NCBI GenBank assembly: GCA_013180585.1
Contig: QBUM01000249.1
Span: forward strand, 1-44,365
Reading direction: 5' to 3'
Length of the DNA: 44,365 nucleotides
From: Candidatus Methanophagaceae archaeon GoMg2
GTDB taxonomy: Archaea; Halobacteriota; Syntropharchaeia; Alkanophagales; Methanospirareceae
In this document: positions 1-7,575 of the stretch, piece after piece
Layout: each line of letters starts with the position of its first letter
How positions within the stretch are numbered: position 1 is the stretch's first letter
Notes under the pieces: generated by a model
Database searches by the model: none
The model's input: only the letters and a program-made list of their open reading frames with translations
Told to the model about the DNA's origin: nothing
Position numbers and translations under genes: made by a program

Positions 1-9
1 GAAGAAATA

Positions 10-489
10 ATGGCAATGAGTGAAGCTGAAAAATTAAAAACCGCTATTATATATTTGTTTCAGTGCGCTTACCATGAAATGGGACATGTTGTGGCTTTAA
101 GACTGACAGATGAATTATTGGAGTTCTGGGGAGACTTGGTTGATGAAGAAATCCTTCAAATATTAGAAACAGAATCACAGGAAGCCGAACCAATAGGCAT
201 TTTCCTACTAAAGGATATGATAAATGCAAGGGGCGGTGCAATCACCGCAGAAAAAGAAGGGCGTATTGATAAGATGAAAATGACAAAGGAAGAAGTCGCC
301 AGAGTTAAATTTCTTGTTGAAATCTTTTCTACTAAATGGAATTTATTTGTTCATGAGAAACGTGGAATAAATAATAGTTATTTTGCGCGCCGTGGCTTGA
401 AAGTGACTGCGGGACAGCGCGATTTCCTTGAGGAATATTTGCAGATGTTAATAAAGTATGGCGATGAGGCAGTGTCCTATAAACCGTGA
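10..489 (+). CDS. small HExxH-motif protein (M41-like zincin?), function unknown
   Basis: This is a 159-residue soluble protein. Residues 21-26 read YHEMGH, an HExxH zinc-binding pattern in the same context (A-Y-H-E-x-G-H) as the FtsH/M41 peptidase motif. No AAA domain, membrane segment or obvious third ligand is visible. The rest is charged and helical, with a basic stretch near residues 118-135. The frame is open to the window edge, so the true start could lie further upstream; the ATG at 10 is simply the first available. It lies immediately before an IS1-type element, in a low-conservation neighbourhood. A zinc metallopeptidase or a plasmid/phage-type protein with a peptidase-like motif is plausible, but the function is not established. 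Confidence 0.55.
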   Translation: MAMSEAEKLKTAIIYLFQCAYHEMGHVVALRLTDELLEFWGDLVDEEILQILETESQEAEPIGIFLLKDMINARGGAITAEKEGRIDKMKMTKEEVARVKFLVEIFSTKWNLFVHEKRGINNSYFARRGLKVTAGQRDFLEEYLQMLIKYGDEAVSYKP

Positions 490-504
490 CCTTTATGTGC
501 CTCT

Positions 505-1562
505 GACACTACAAGCTATTTTATGACCGGAGCAAATCCAAATGACCAGATATGTTTGAATCCAGACTGTCCGGACTACCGGAAGAAGAACACAGGACAA
601 ATCATTAAGAAGGGATTTAACGTCAAAGGCAACCAGATGTTCAAATGCAAGACCTGCAGTGTGAGATTTCCTGAAACCAAAGGTACGGTATTCTACAACA
701 GACACCTCAACGAAGAACAGATCATCATGATATGCAAGCTTCTTGTCGAAAAGAACGGCGTCAGAGCGATTGAACGCATAATGGAGATCCACAGAGACAC
801 GGTATCGGATGTTATCGAGGATCTCGCCAGACATGCAGGAGAAGTGACGGATTTACTGATAAAAAACGTGGGATTAACCCGGATAGAGGTGGATGAGATG
901 TGGCCCTTCGTAAAAAAAACAAAATAAAATTGAACAGGGAGATGTTGGATCAGATAAACATGACGACTGCTGGATCTACACAGCTATAAAATCTGACACA
1001 AAACTCTATTTAGCCCATTGTACGGGCAAAAGAGTGCAGGGAACTGCGAATAAACTGATGGCAACGATAAAAAACCGTGGTAATGTGCCTGACACCGATG
1101 ATAAGGCTACGTTCGTCAGCGATGGCAATGATCAGTACACTACAGCTATACTTGGGAACTTCGATCCGGACACAATCAACTACGGACAGCTTGTTAAGGA
1201 ACGGAAAGGAGGCAGAGTTGTTGGGAAGACGAGAACAATAATATTTGGTGATTTAGAGGCTGGAGATATTGAAACGGTGTATGTAGAACGATATAACCTT
1301 ACCTTGCGGCACGGAATCTCGAGATTCGTCCGGAAAAGTCTCTGTTTTTCGAAATGCAAGAATATGCTGGATGACCACCTTGACCTCTACCAGTGCTACA
1401 CCAATCTTATCAGACCCCATTCAACACTTGCGATTGAAACTCCCAAAGGGATCAGAAACATCGAGAGGACTCCGTGTATGGCGGAAGGGATTACCAACCA
1501 TCCCTGGACGTGGAGGGAATTTTTGATGTTTAAGGCTGGGTCATGAAATTTAGGACACTACC
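505..1562 (+). mobile_element. IS1-family-like insertion sequence (degraded)
   Basis: The element is defined by the transposase at 523-1546 and by imperfect inverted ends. The left end reads ACTACAAGCTATTTTATGAC. The right end, read inward on the minus strand, runs GTGTCCTAAATTTCATGACC. Both converge on the same TTyATGACC core beside the coding ends. The exact boundaries are approximate and no clean target duplication was found. On its right it abuts group II intron maturase sequence whose 5' part is missing, which suggests insertion into the intron followed by deletion. Confidence 0.6.
523..1546 (+). pseudogene. IS1-like transposase, split by a frameshift at a poly-A run
   Basis: The N-terminal part (523-927) has an InsA-type zinc ribbon (C-x4-C near residues 11-16, then C-x2-C near residues 42-45), an HTH region and the IS1 motif VDEMW. 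The C-terminal part (1034-1546) carries the catalytic core, including VSDGNDQY, NYGQLVKER, an RPH motif and the terminal WTWREFLMF. The halves lie in different frames. At 912-919 there is a run of eight A residues followed by C. Shifting one base forward there continues the reading with KQNKIEQGDVG into the second part, giving one protein of about 340 residues. Family members usually read VKKKQ here, which would need two more A residues. This may be a decay lesion or a slippage site. Confidence 0.75.
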
Positions 1563-1956
1563 TAAAATCGGTGATGTGATCAAACGTGCAAAGGCATGGA
1601 GACAGGAAGACCACATCAACGTATTGAACCCCCTCATTACTGGCTGGTCGAATTATCACCGATCGGCTGTAGCTAAAGAGATATTCAGCAAATTAGATCA
1701 TATTGTCTGGGGTATGCTCTGGAGGTGGGCTAAGAGAAGACATCAGGATAAAAAATCCAGAACGTGGGTTGCTAATAGATATTGGCACTCCGCGGGAACT
1801 CGGAACTGGGTGTTTTCTACCGGCGAGTATAGATTGATACTATTCTCGGATACGAAGATTGTCCGGTGTGCTGGCCTGAAGTTGGATAAGAATCCTTATA
1901 TTGATCAAGACTACTTTAGCTTACGGAAATGCTGCCCGATACTGAAAGGGTTATGA
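1560..1956 (+). pseudogene. group II intron reverse transcriptase/maturase, C-terminal fragment
   Basis: About 130 residues match the maturase (GIIM) domain of group II intron proteins: LNPLITGWSNYHR, then SKLDHIVWGMLWRWAKRRH, W-V-x-x-R-Y-W, and a C-terminal NPY. The reverse transcriptase domains are absent. The frame opens at an ATG (1543) that overlaps the transposase stop, but the first residues derive from the insertion sequence end. The intron's domain V follows directly, so this is the 3' end of a real intron truncated on its 5' side by the IS1-like element. Confidence 0.8.
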
Positions 1957-1963
1957 GATGCTT

Positions 1964-2040
1964 GAGCGGTATGAGGTGAAAGTCTCACGTACCGTTCTGA
2001 GATGAGGAGGAGCGGGCAACCGCTTCCTTCTTAATCGGCG
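1964..2040 (+). ncRNA. group II intron domains V and VI (3' remnant)
   Basis: Positions 1964-1997 fold as the canonical 34-nt domain V. The outer stem GAGCGGT pairs with ACCGTTC, and an inner GAG/CTC stem is capped by a GAAA tetraloop; the catalytic AGC triad is kept in the 5' strand. A second hairpin at about 2003-2033, with an AGCGG/CCGCT core, fits domain VI with the branch-point region. The intron 3' boundary is expected just after it, near 2036-2040. Because the 5' domains are missing, this remnant cannot self-splice. Confidence 0.8.
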
Positions 2041-2151
2041 GTTAGCAAAACAAATACGAAGAATGTTATACTTTTTATGTACAACAATAAATGTCTACTA
2101 AATCTGTTGATGCTTGGTAGCAGGTAATGGAGCAATATAAAAGCTGAAAAA

Positions 2152-2706
2152 ATGTCAAAAAGAAATAAGCGAGTGTGTCCGGTTGAAAGAGCTAGTGGTC
2201 TTGATAACCTATTTAGAAAATGGATTCATAATCCAGACAAGATTCTGGGCGACTATATCAAAGAGGGGATGGTGGTTTTGGACGTTGGATGTGGACCCGG
2301 CTTTTTTTCGGTTGAAATAGCAAAAATGGTGGGTAAATCGGGCAAGGTGATTGCCGTAGATTTGCAAGAAGGAATGCTCGAGAAATTGAAGAACAAGATT
2401 CAGGGATCAGAAATCGAAAAACGAATTGAATTACATAAATGTGAAACAGATAAAATAGGTATTTCAACAAATCTGGATTTTGTCCTGGCTTTTTACATGG
2501 TTCATGAAGTTCCGGACCTAGAAACGTTCCTGGAAGAAATACAATCTATACTGAAACCAGACGGAACTTTTTTTATCATCGAGCCGAGTTTTCATGTTTC
2601 AAAGCAGGCATTTGAAGAAACAATAGACAAAGCTGTTGCGATAGGTTTTAAACATATTAAAAGACCAAGAGTATTTTTGAGCCGAGCAGCAGTCTTGAGG
2701 AAATAG
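2152..2706 (+). CDS. class I SAM-dependent methyltransferase
   Basis: This is a 184-residue Rossmann-fold methyltransferase. Motif I reads VLDVGCGPGFFS (residues 42-53), the motif II region has VIAVDLQEGML, and the motif IV/V region has LDFVLAFYMVHEV followed by LKPDGTFFIIEP. The substrate is not predictable. The protein is shorter than typical ubiE/COQ5-like enzymes but complete at its C-terminal strand. It stands alone between the intron remnant and a 300-bp spacer, facing the secY pair. The start ATG follows an A-rich stretch without a strong Shine-Dalgarno sequence. Confidence 0.8.
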   Translation: MSKRNKRVCPVERASGLDNLFRKWIHNPDKILGDYIKEGMVVLDVGCGPGFFSVEIAKMVGKSGKVIAVDLQEGMLEKLKNKIQGSEIEKRIELHKCETDKIGISTNLDFVLAFYMVHEVPDLETFLEEIQSILKPDGTFFIIEPSFHVSKQAFEETIDKAVAIGFKHIKRPRVFLSRAAVLRK

Positions 2707-3008
2707 ATTTTTTAACGTAAAACAGCCCTTTAGTTCTTAGTCTTTATTCCGCTGCACAAAGCTCCTTCTCTTCTCATCAAGCCATTACGTCCCCCAGATA
2801 TATTAAGAGTCAGTACCATAAAAACCGCTTTAAAACTCTTGTCTTTGTGATATAAACTTAGAGGGGTGCATTACGCGTTTATTACTGGGTTGCATATCAT
2901 CCATGGCTTTTTCCTTACGGTTTCTTAAAAAATATTGCTGCAACATCCCTATAAAGACGTACTTCATGCGTAAAAAAAATCCGTTGTAAGAACCGATAAT
3001 ACACCCGA
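2707..3008. other. 302-bp spacer, no convincing gene
   Basis: The stretch lies between the convergent ends of the methyltransferase and the second secY. It holds AT-rich sequence and, on the minus strand at 2830-2967, a 45-codon open frame. Nothing in that frame is recognisable (it contains KYVFIGMLQQYFLRN) and no ribosome binding site supports it, so it is not called as a gene. The usual archaeal neighbour of secY, adk, is not present here. Confidence 0.4.
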
Positions 3009-4499
3009 TTAATCGTTACCCCTTTCAGTGCTAATCTCGCCGTAAACATCATAAATCACAATCACACTCACGAAAAGATACAATACGTTTACGTTACCCA
3101 ACGTGCCGAACATATTTGCAACTACAAGCAAAGCACCCAGAATGCCACAACCCAATATTGATATCTTCGGTGTGCTCCGATCCACCGCCCGCTTTATCGC
3201 TTTTAAACCACTGCGATGTCCGTAAATCGGAAGCCCTGAATCACGCACCATTGCGTTTATATCCCTCGTTTCCAGACCCGGCGTTAGTTTTAACCATATT
3301 AGCGCGATTAGCATTGCTCCCGCAGCCATTATTGAAGCGGTTACTGCTACTCTCACTGCAATTTGCCAGACCGCAATATCTGGATAAATACTATGCACAA
3401 GCGTAGGCACCCAGTCATTGGGACTGTAAACGGGATTGAGATAATATGCCAAACAACCTGTTATTGGATTGCCATATGCATCGTACGTCCCGAATGTGGT
3501 AATTCCTTTGGTCAAAAGCAACCTTCCAAAACCCTGTATGCTTGCTAATATAGCCCAACCCCCGGGGAAAAACACCAGCGGAGCAACAATAGCATACGAA
3601 AAGTGCATAAGCTTGATCGGAAATCTGACTAGGCCTCGGCTACTTCGCCGTTTCAAATAGCCCGGTATCTTTATCTCTATACGAGTACATGTCAGATAAA
3701 TAACGAGTAAAAAAAGAGCGACAGTCGTGATAAGCGCGATTACGTAATTTTGGAATAGAAAAACCAATCCGCCTTCTGATATTTTATATGGCTCTACTTG
3801 CTGCGCTATTTCTATCCATCTTGGTATTACACCGACCGCTAAGCCACTCGAATCAGGCATCCAATTAATAAACCCGGTAAATAACTGCTGCGTAACACCA
3901 GCCATGATAAAAATACCTATTCCCGAACCTACACCCCATTTCGTGACTACACCTTCCATATAATATATCAATATCCCGCCGAAGAATACCTGCAAAAAGA
4001 TTAAGAAAGAAATGAACTGCAGAGACACACCAAGCTGGTATGCTATTTCCAGATCGGGCATATAAAAGCCAACGGCATAGGAAATGCTGTTAAGAAACAC
4101 GAAACAAAGAACGATCATTTTATGCAAGTTCAGATAAAATGCCTGGTCCCTTGGGTTGCTCAAGTCGAGCTTCATTAACTTTGGGCCCGCTAAAATCTGT
4201 AAAATAAGCGAAGCACTTATGATTGGCATGATACCAACACCACTAAGCGAGAATCTTTCGCCTGCGAATAGTGCACGCCACTGACCGAAAAGGACCATTG
4301 ATTCGGGAGAAAGACCGAAGAGCGGGATATTGCCCATAGCAAAATAAAGTATAAGTATAGCGGCAGTAAACAGTAGCTTTGCCTTTAGTGGTACATACCG
4401 CCTGGGACGTTCTACCATCGGGATTTTTGTTAAAACGAACGTTAACGCATCCCTTACGCTTAGCCCGTTCAAACCCATCACAGTTTCGTTATCAATCAC
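3009..4499 (-). CDS. second SecY paralogue (preprotein translocase subunit)
   Basis: This is a 496-residue polytopic membrane protein collinear with the SecY encoded just upstream. It has the N-terminal MVERPRRYVPLKAKL, the first membrane helix, GNIPLFGLSPESM, and GIMPIISASLILQIL (TM2b), about ten hydrophobic segments in all, and the C-terminal region SGLPIYGHRSGLKAIKRA. The cytoplasmic loop that binds ribosome and SRP receptor is altered: RSSRGLVRFPIK here, where SecY proteins normally have RGARG(R/Y)(F/Y)P(I/V)K. It overlaps the preceding secY by 8 bp, so the two are translated from one mRNA. It may be a specialised translocon or a decaying copy, but the intact frame argues for function. 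It lacks the ~30 C-terminal residues of the upstream paralogue. Confidence 0.85.
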   Translation of the reverse strand: MIDNETVMGLNGLSVRDALTFVLTKIPMVERPRRYVPLKAKLLFTAAILILYFAMGNIPLFGLSPESMVLFGQWRALFAGERFSLSGVGIMPIISASLILQILAGPKLMKLDLSNPRDQAFYLNLHKMIVLCFVFLNSISYAVGFYMPDLEIAYQLGVSLQFISFLIFLQVFFGGILIYYMEGVVTKWGVGSGIGIFIMAGVTQQLFTGFINWMPDSSGLAVGVIPRWIEIAQQVEPYKISEGGLVFLFQNYVIALITTVALFLLVIYLTCTRIEIKIPGYLKRRSSRGLVRFPIKLMHFSYAIVAPLVFFPGGWAILASIQGFGRLLLTKGITTFGTYDAYGNPITGCLAYYLNPVYSPNDWVPTLVHSIYPDIAVWQIAVRVAVTASIMAAGAMLIALIWLKLTPGLETRDINAMVRDSGLPIYGHRSGLKAIKRAVDRSTPKISILGCGILGALLVVANMFGTLGNVNVLYLFVSVIVIYDVYGEISTERGND

Positions 4500-5970
4500 C
4501 GAAGAATCTACGCATTGCTGGATACATCTCCATCATCTGCTCAGATGCTACGTCCTCATATAGCCGGTATGCGATACTCACGGCCAGAAGCAAACCCGTT
4601 CCTGATGCTTGCCCCAATGTGCCGAACATATTTGAAAGCACGCATAGCACACCCAGGACAGCACCACCCATTAATGCTATTCGCGGAATGTAGCCCTCCA
4701 TCAGTCTCTCGATCGTTGCTTGTCCTCTCCGATGTCCCGGTATTTGCAGTCCTGAGTTATGTATCTGCGCTGCCACATCCTTGGGCCCCATACCAGTCGT
4801 ATTTATCCAGAATAGCGCGAATATCGCACCGCCTACGACCATAAAAATGAGATCAATACCGAGCCTCGTGGCAATTTGCCAGCCCGCAATGTTTGGATAA
4901 ACACTATGCACCATTGATGGGAACCAATCCCAGGGACCATAAATCGGGTCAAGATAATATACCAATCCTGATACTGCACTTCCATTTGCATCGTACGTCC
5001 CGAATATGGTAATTCCTTTGTTCCAAAGCAACCTTCCAAAACCCTGTATGCTCGCCTGTAATGCACGTACAAGAATCATTGGAAGTACACTTGCGTATAA
5101 CAACTTAATTGGAAACCTGCCACGAGCGCCTCGCGCCATCGAATGTGCTAAAGGTATCTCTAAACGAGTACTCTCAAGGTACACAACAACGAAAAATACC
5201 ACAATGGTTGAGATAAGTGCTATTAGATGATGCTGGAAAAGAAAAGTCATTCCTCCTTCTAATATCTCATACGCTTCTACGTGCAATGCCGAGCCAGGCC
5301 ATAGCAACTCTATCCATCTTGGAATCACACCTACCGCCAATCCGCTCTGATCTGGCAGCCAGTTAATGAGTCCGATAATTATTTGTTGCGAGACACCTGC
5401 GAGGATGAACAACGAAATACCTGATCCTATACCCCATTTCGAGACCACTTCGTCCATGAAGTATATAAGCAATCCGCCAGCGAATACCTGTAAGAAAAGC
5501 ATGAGCGAGATGGCCTTCAGAGATACACCGAGCAGAGATGCTATTGCCGGATCCGGCTTATAAAAGCCTATGACATAAGTCAGGCTAATAAAAGCAGAGA
5601 AGACGATAACGAGTAACTTCTGCAAGCTCTGATAAAACGCCTGGTCTTTTGGATCGCTCAGGTTAAGTTGTATTATCCCCGCACCGACCAGAAGCTGTAA
5701 AACAATAGAAGCATCAACGATTGGCATAATACCGAGCGCAGTAAGCGAGAACCGCTCCCCTGCAAAGATGGCACGCCACTGACCGAAGAGGTCCATTGAT
5801 TCTGGCGATAGTCCGAAGAGAGGAACGTTTCCCAATGCAAAGAAGAGAACGAGTATGCCAACCGTCCATGCCAGCTTCGACTTGAAGTGGACGTGCCAGC
5901 CCGGCCGCTCCACCATAGGGAACTTACTTAAAACCTGTGTTAAAACCTCTCTCGAATTTATCGCTTCCAT
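4492..5970 (-). CDS. secY: preprotein translocase subunit SecY
   Basis: SecY forms the protein-conducting channel of the Sec translocon in the cytoplasmic membrane, with SecE and Sec61-beta. The 492-residue product has ten predicted helices, GNVPLFGLSPESM, the TM2 motif GIMPIVDASIVLQLL, the conserved cytoplasmic loop RGARGRFPIK that contacts the ribosome, ASIQGFGRLL, and the TM9-10 region GLQIPGHRRG. It sits 10 bp downstream of rpl15, the usual spc-operon order, and is followed by an overlapping paralogue. The conserved loop and operon position make this the likely primary SecY. Confidence 0.93.
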   Translation of the reverse strand: MEAINSREVLTQVLSKFPMVERPGWHVHFKSKLAWTVGILVLFFALGNVPLFGLSPESMDLFGQWRAIFAGERFSLTALGIMPIVDASIVLQLLVGAGIIQLNLSDPKDQAFYQSLQKLLVIVFSAFISLTYVIGFYKPDPAIASLLGVSLKAISLMLFLQVFAGGLLIYFMDEVVSKWGIGSGISLFILAGVSQQIIIGLINWLPDQSGLAVGVIPRWIELLWPGSALHVEAYEILEGGMTFLFQHHLIALISTIVVFFVVVYLESTRLEIPLAHSMARGARGRFPIKLLYASVLPMILVRALQASIQGFGRLLWNKGITIFGTYDANGSAVSGLVYYLDPIYGPWDWFPSMVHSVYPNIAGWQIATRLGIDLIFMVVGGAIFALFWINTTGMGPKDVAAQIHNSGLQIPGHRRGQATIERLMEGYIPRIALMGGAVLGVLCVLSNMFGTLGQASGTGLLLAVSIAYRLYEDVASEQMMEMYPAMRRFFGD

Positions 5971-5980
5971 CTATGCTAAT

Positions 5981-6415
5981 TCACACTCCAGTCGCCAGTT
6001 CTACAGTGCCACCTGCACTTTCTATCTTATCCTTCGCTATTTGTGATATTTCATTCGCTTTGAGTATCCACTTCTTCTCCACTTGTCCCTTGCCCAGTAC
6101 CTTCTGTATACCGAGCGGGGTTAGATCAACAAAAAAGCCATCAGTTCTCTCTTCCGCTTTGCCCTTCGCTATCAGCCCTTCCAGCATATCCTCCAACTCG
6201 CCTACGTTTATCACTATTTTATCACCAGGCTGCTCGCGCGAGGTTGCACTCTTATTATGGCCCTTACTTATGCCTCGTTTTAGGGACCAAACGAAGTGGT
6301 GCCCGTACGCTCCGGCCTTACCCGAACCACCCTTGCTTCCTTTGCCCCTTCTCTTCTTAGCCGAGCCGCCACCGCAAGTCCTTGTCCCTCTTATCCTCTT
6401 CACCCTCTTCTTCAT
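5981..6415 (-). CDS. rpl15p: 50S ribosomal protein L15 (uL15)
   Basis: This is a large-subunit protein. The basic N-terminus reads KKRVKRIRGTRTCGGGSAKK, followed by RRGKGSKGGSGKAGAYGHHF, the typical glycine-rich archaeal L15 tail, and then a globular domain ending TPLGIQKVLGKGQV...GGTVEL. A longer frame opens at 6478, but I chose the ATG at 6415: it begins exactly where archaeal L15 begins, is preceded by GAAGGGGAATAG, and lies about 40 bp downstream of a TATA box (6451-6465 on the minus strand). The gene heads the rpl15-secY-secY transcription unit and is divergent from tbp. Confidence 0.95.
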   Translation of the reverse strand: MKKRVKRIRGTRTCGGGSAKKRRGKGSKGGSGKAGAYGHHFVWSLKRGISKGHNKSATSREQPGDKIVINVGELEDMLEGLIAKGKAEERTDGFFVDLTPLGIQKVLGKGQVEKKWILKANEISQIAKDKIESAGGTVELATGV

Positions 6416-6450
6416 CTCTATTCCCCTTCTCTCCGCAACATAATACCCTA

Positions 6451-6465
6451 ATAGATTATATACTT
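6451..6465 (-). promoter_or_regulatory. TATA box for rpl15-secY operon
   Basis: Read on the minus strand this contains AGTATATAATCTA. It is centred about 26 bp before a start site near 6431, which leaves a short leader containing GAAGGGGA before the L15 ATG at 6415. The divergent tbp gene has its own TATA-like element, GTTATAAAAG, at about 6501-6510, only about 20 bp before its start codon, which implies a nearly leaderless mRNA. Confidence 0.5.
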
Positions 6466-6525
6466 TACTTATACACAATAGTTAGTAACCATGTTTACTT
6501 GTTATAAAAGGGGGCGTGAAGAAAG

Positions 6526-7077
6526 ATGACAGAAGTAGATATAAAAGTAGAAAATGTAGTAGCGAATGCAAGAATTGCTGAAGAGTTAGACCTGCAATAT
6601 ATTGAATCACGGTTAGAAGCGGCGGTGTTCACGAAGAAGAAGTTTCCTGGATTGGTGTATAGGACGAAAGATCCGAAGTCCGCTTTCCTTATCTTTCGTT
6701 CCGGGAAAGTAGTGTGTACGGGGTCAAAGACTAAAGAAGGTGTGCGAATCGTAATGGACAAGCTTTCCACTGACCTTAGGGGTTTAGGGATAGAAGTGGC
6801 GGAGCATCCGGAATTTAAAGTGCAGAATATCGTTGCTTCTGCCAGTATAGGAAAAGAACTCAACCTTGGGGCTATCGTAGTGGGATTGGAACTTGAGGGC
6901 ATGGAGTACGAACCGGAGGTATTCCCAGGCTTAGTGTACCGAATAAAGGATCCAAAGAGCGCTATACTGATATTCAGCTCAGGGCGACTGGTCATAACCG
7001 GGGGAAAGACGGTAGAGGATTGTAAAAAATCCGTGCATATCTTGAAGGAAAAATTAAAGAGCTTAGAGCTAATTTGA
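6526..7077 (+). CDS. tbp: TATA-box-binding protein
   Basis: TBP binds the archaeal TATA box and recruits TFB and RNA polymerase. The 183-residue protein is the classical two-fold pseudosymmetric saddle. The first repeat contains KVENVVANARI and FPGLVYRTKDPKSAFLIF (residues about 7-63). The second contains KVQNIVASASI and FPGLVYRIKDPKSAILIF (about 98-154), each followed by GxxxxTGxK(T/S). The length matches archaeal TBPs. It is transcribed divergently from rpl15 and is followed by the mvhD-hdrA pair. Confidence 0.96.
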   Translation: MTEVDIKVENVVANARIAEELDLQYIESRLEAAVFTKKKFPGLVYRTKDPKSAFLIFRSGKVVCTGSKTKEGVRIVMDKLSTDLRGLGIEVAEHPEFKVQNIVASASIGKELNLGAIVVGLELEGMEYEPEVFPGLVYRIKDPKSAILIFSSGRLVITGGKTVEDCKKSVHILKEKLKSLELI

Positions 7078-7125
7078 AGAAGGAAGCGCCGGAATTGGAA
7101 CTCGATACCTGGTTTCTTACGAACC

Positions 7126-7569
7126 ATGTCAATGTTTGAGCCGAAGATAGTGGCTTTTTGCTGTAATTGGTGTTCTTACGCAGGTGCAGATCTCGCGGGC
7201 GTATCTCGCTATCATTATCCCCCTGCAGTACGAATATTAAGGGTAATGTGTTCGGGGAGAGTAGAACCAGTTTTCGTACTCGATGCGTTCAAACACGGTG
7301 CTGACGGTGTCATCGTCACGGGCTGTCATTTAGGCGAATGCCATTACATTTCAGGCAATCAAAATGCCGAGCGAAGGGTAGAAAATACGAAGAGGGCATT
7401 GGAATATCTGGGGCTTGGCGCGGAGAGGCTCCGGCTGGAATGGATATCTGCGTCGGAAGGGCAGCGGTTTGCAGAGGTGATGCGAGAATTTACAAAAGAA
7501 ATAAAGGCGTTAGGACCTTCGCCCTTTAGAAGGGAAAAGACAAGGAAAGGTGAAGAAAAGGGAGAGTAA
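7126..7569 (+). CDS. mvhD: MvhD-family [2Fe-2S] electron-transfer subunit
   Basis: MvhD proteins pass electrons between a partner (hydrogenase or formate dehydrogenase) and the flavin protein HdrA of the electron-bifurcating heterodisulfide reductase. The 147-residue product has the family signature FCCNWCSYAGADLAG near residues 11-25, then RVMCSGRVEP and the GCHLGECHYISGN motif, which supply the cluster cysteines. The stop is 6 bp before the hdrA start, so the two are co-transcribed. The C-terminal tail (KTRKGEEKGE) is short, charged and probably disordered. No hydrogenase subunits lie nearby, so its electron donor is not known from this window. Confidence 0.9.
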   Translation: MSMFEPKIVAFCCNWCSYAGADLAGVSRYHYPPAVRILRVMCSGRVEPVFVLDAFKHGADGVIVTGCHLGECHYISGNQNAERRVENTKRALEYLGLGAERLRLEWISASEGQRFAEVMREFTKEIKALGPSPFRREKTRKGEEKGE

Positions 7570-7575
7570 AGCGGG

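Noticed and set aside
2830-2967. 45-codon minus-strand frame in the spacer after the second secY
   Set aside because: It is too short, without ribosome binding site or recognisable motif. It is mentioned only under the spacer entry.
5937-6443. Plus-strand 168-codon frame antisense to L15
   Set aside because: It mirrors the basic L15 frame, is Pro/Leu/Ser-rich, and has no ribosome binding site or recognisable domain.
5981-6478. Longer L15 start at 6478
   Set aside because: The extra 21 residues read through the TATA box and leader. Family alignment and the GGGGA-bearing leader support the ATG at 6415.
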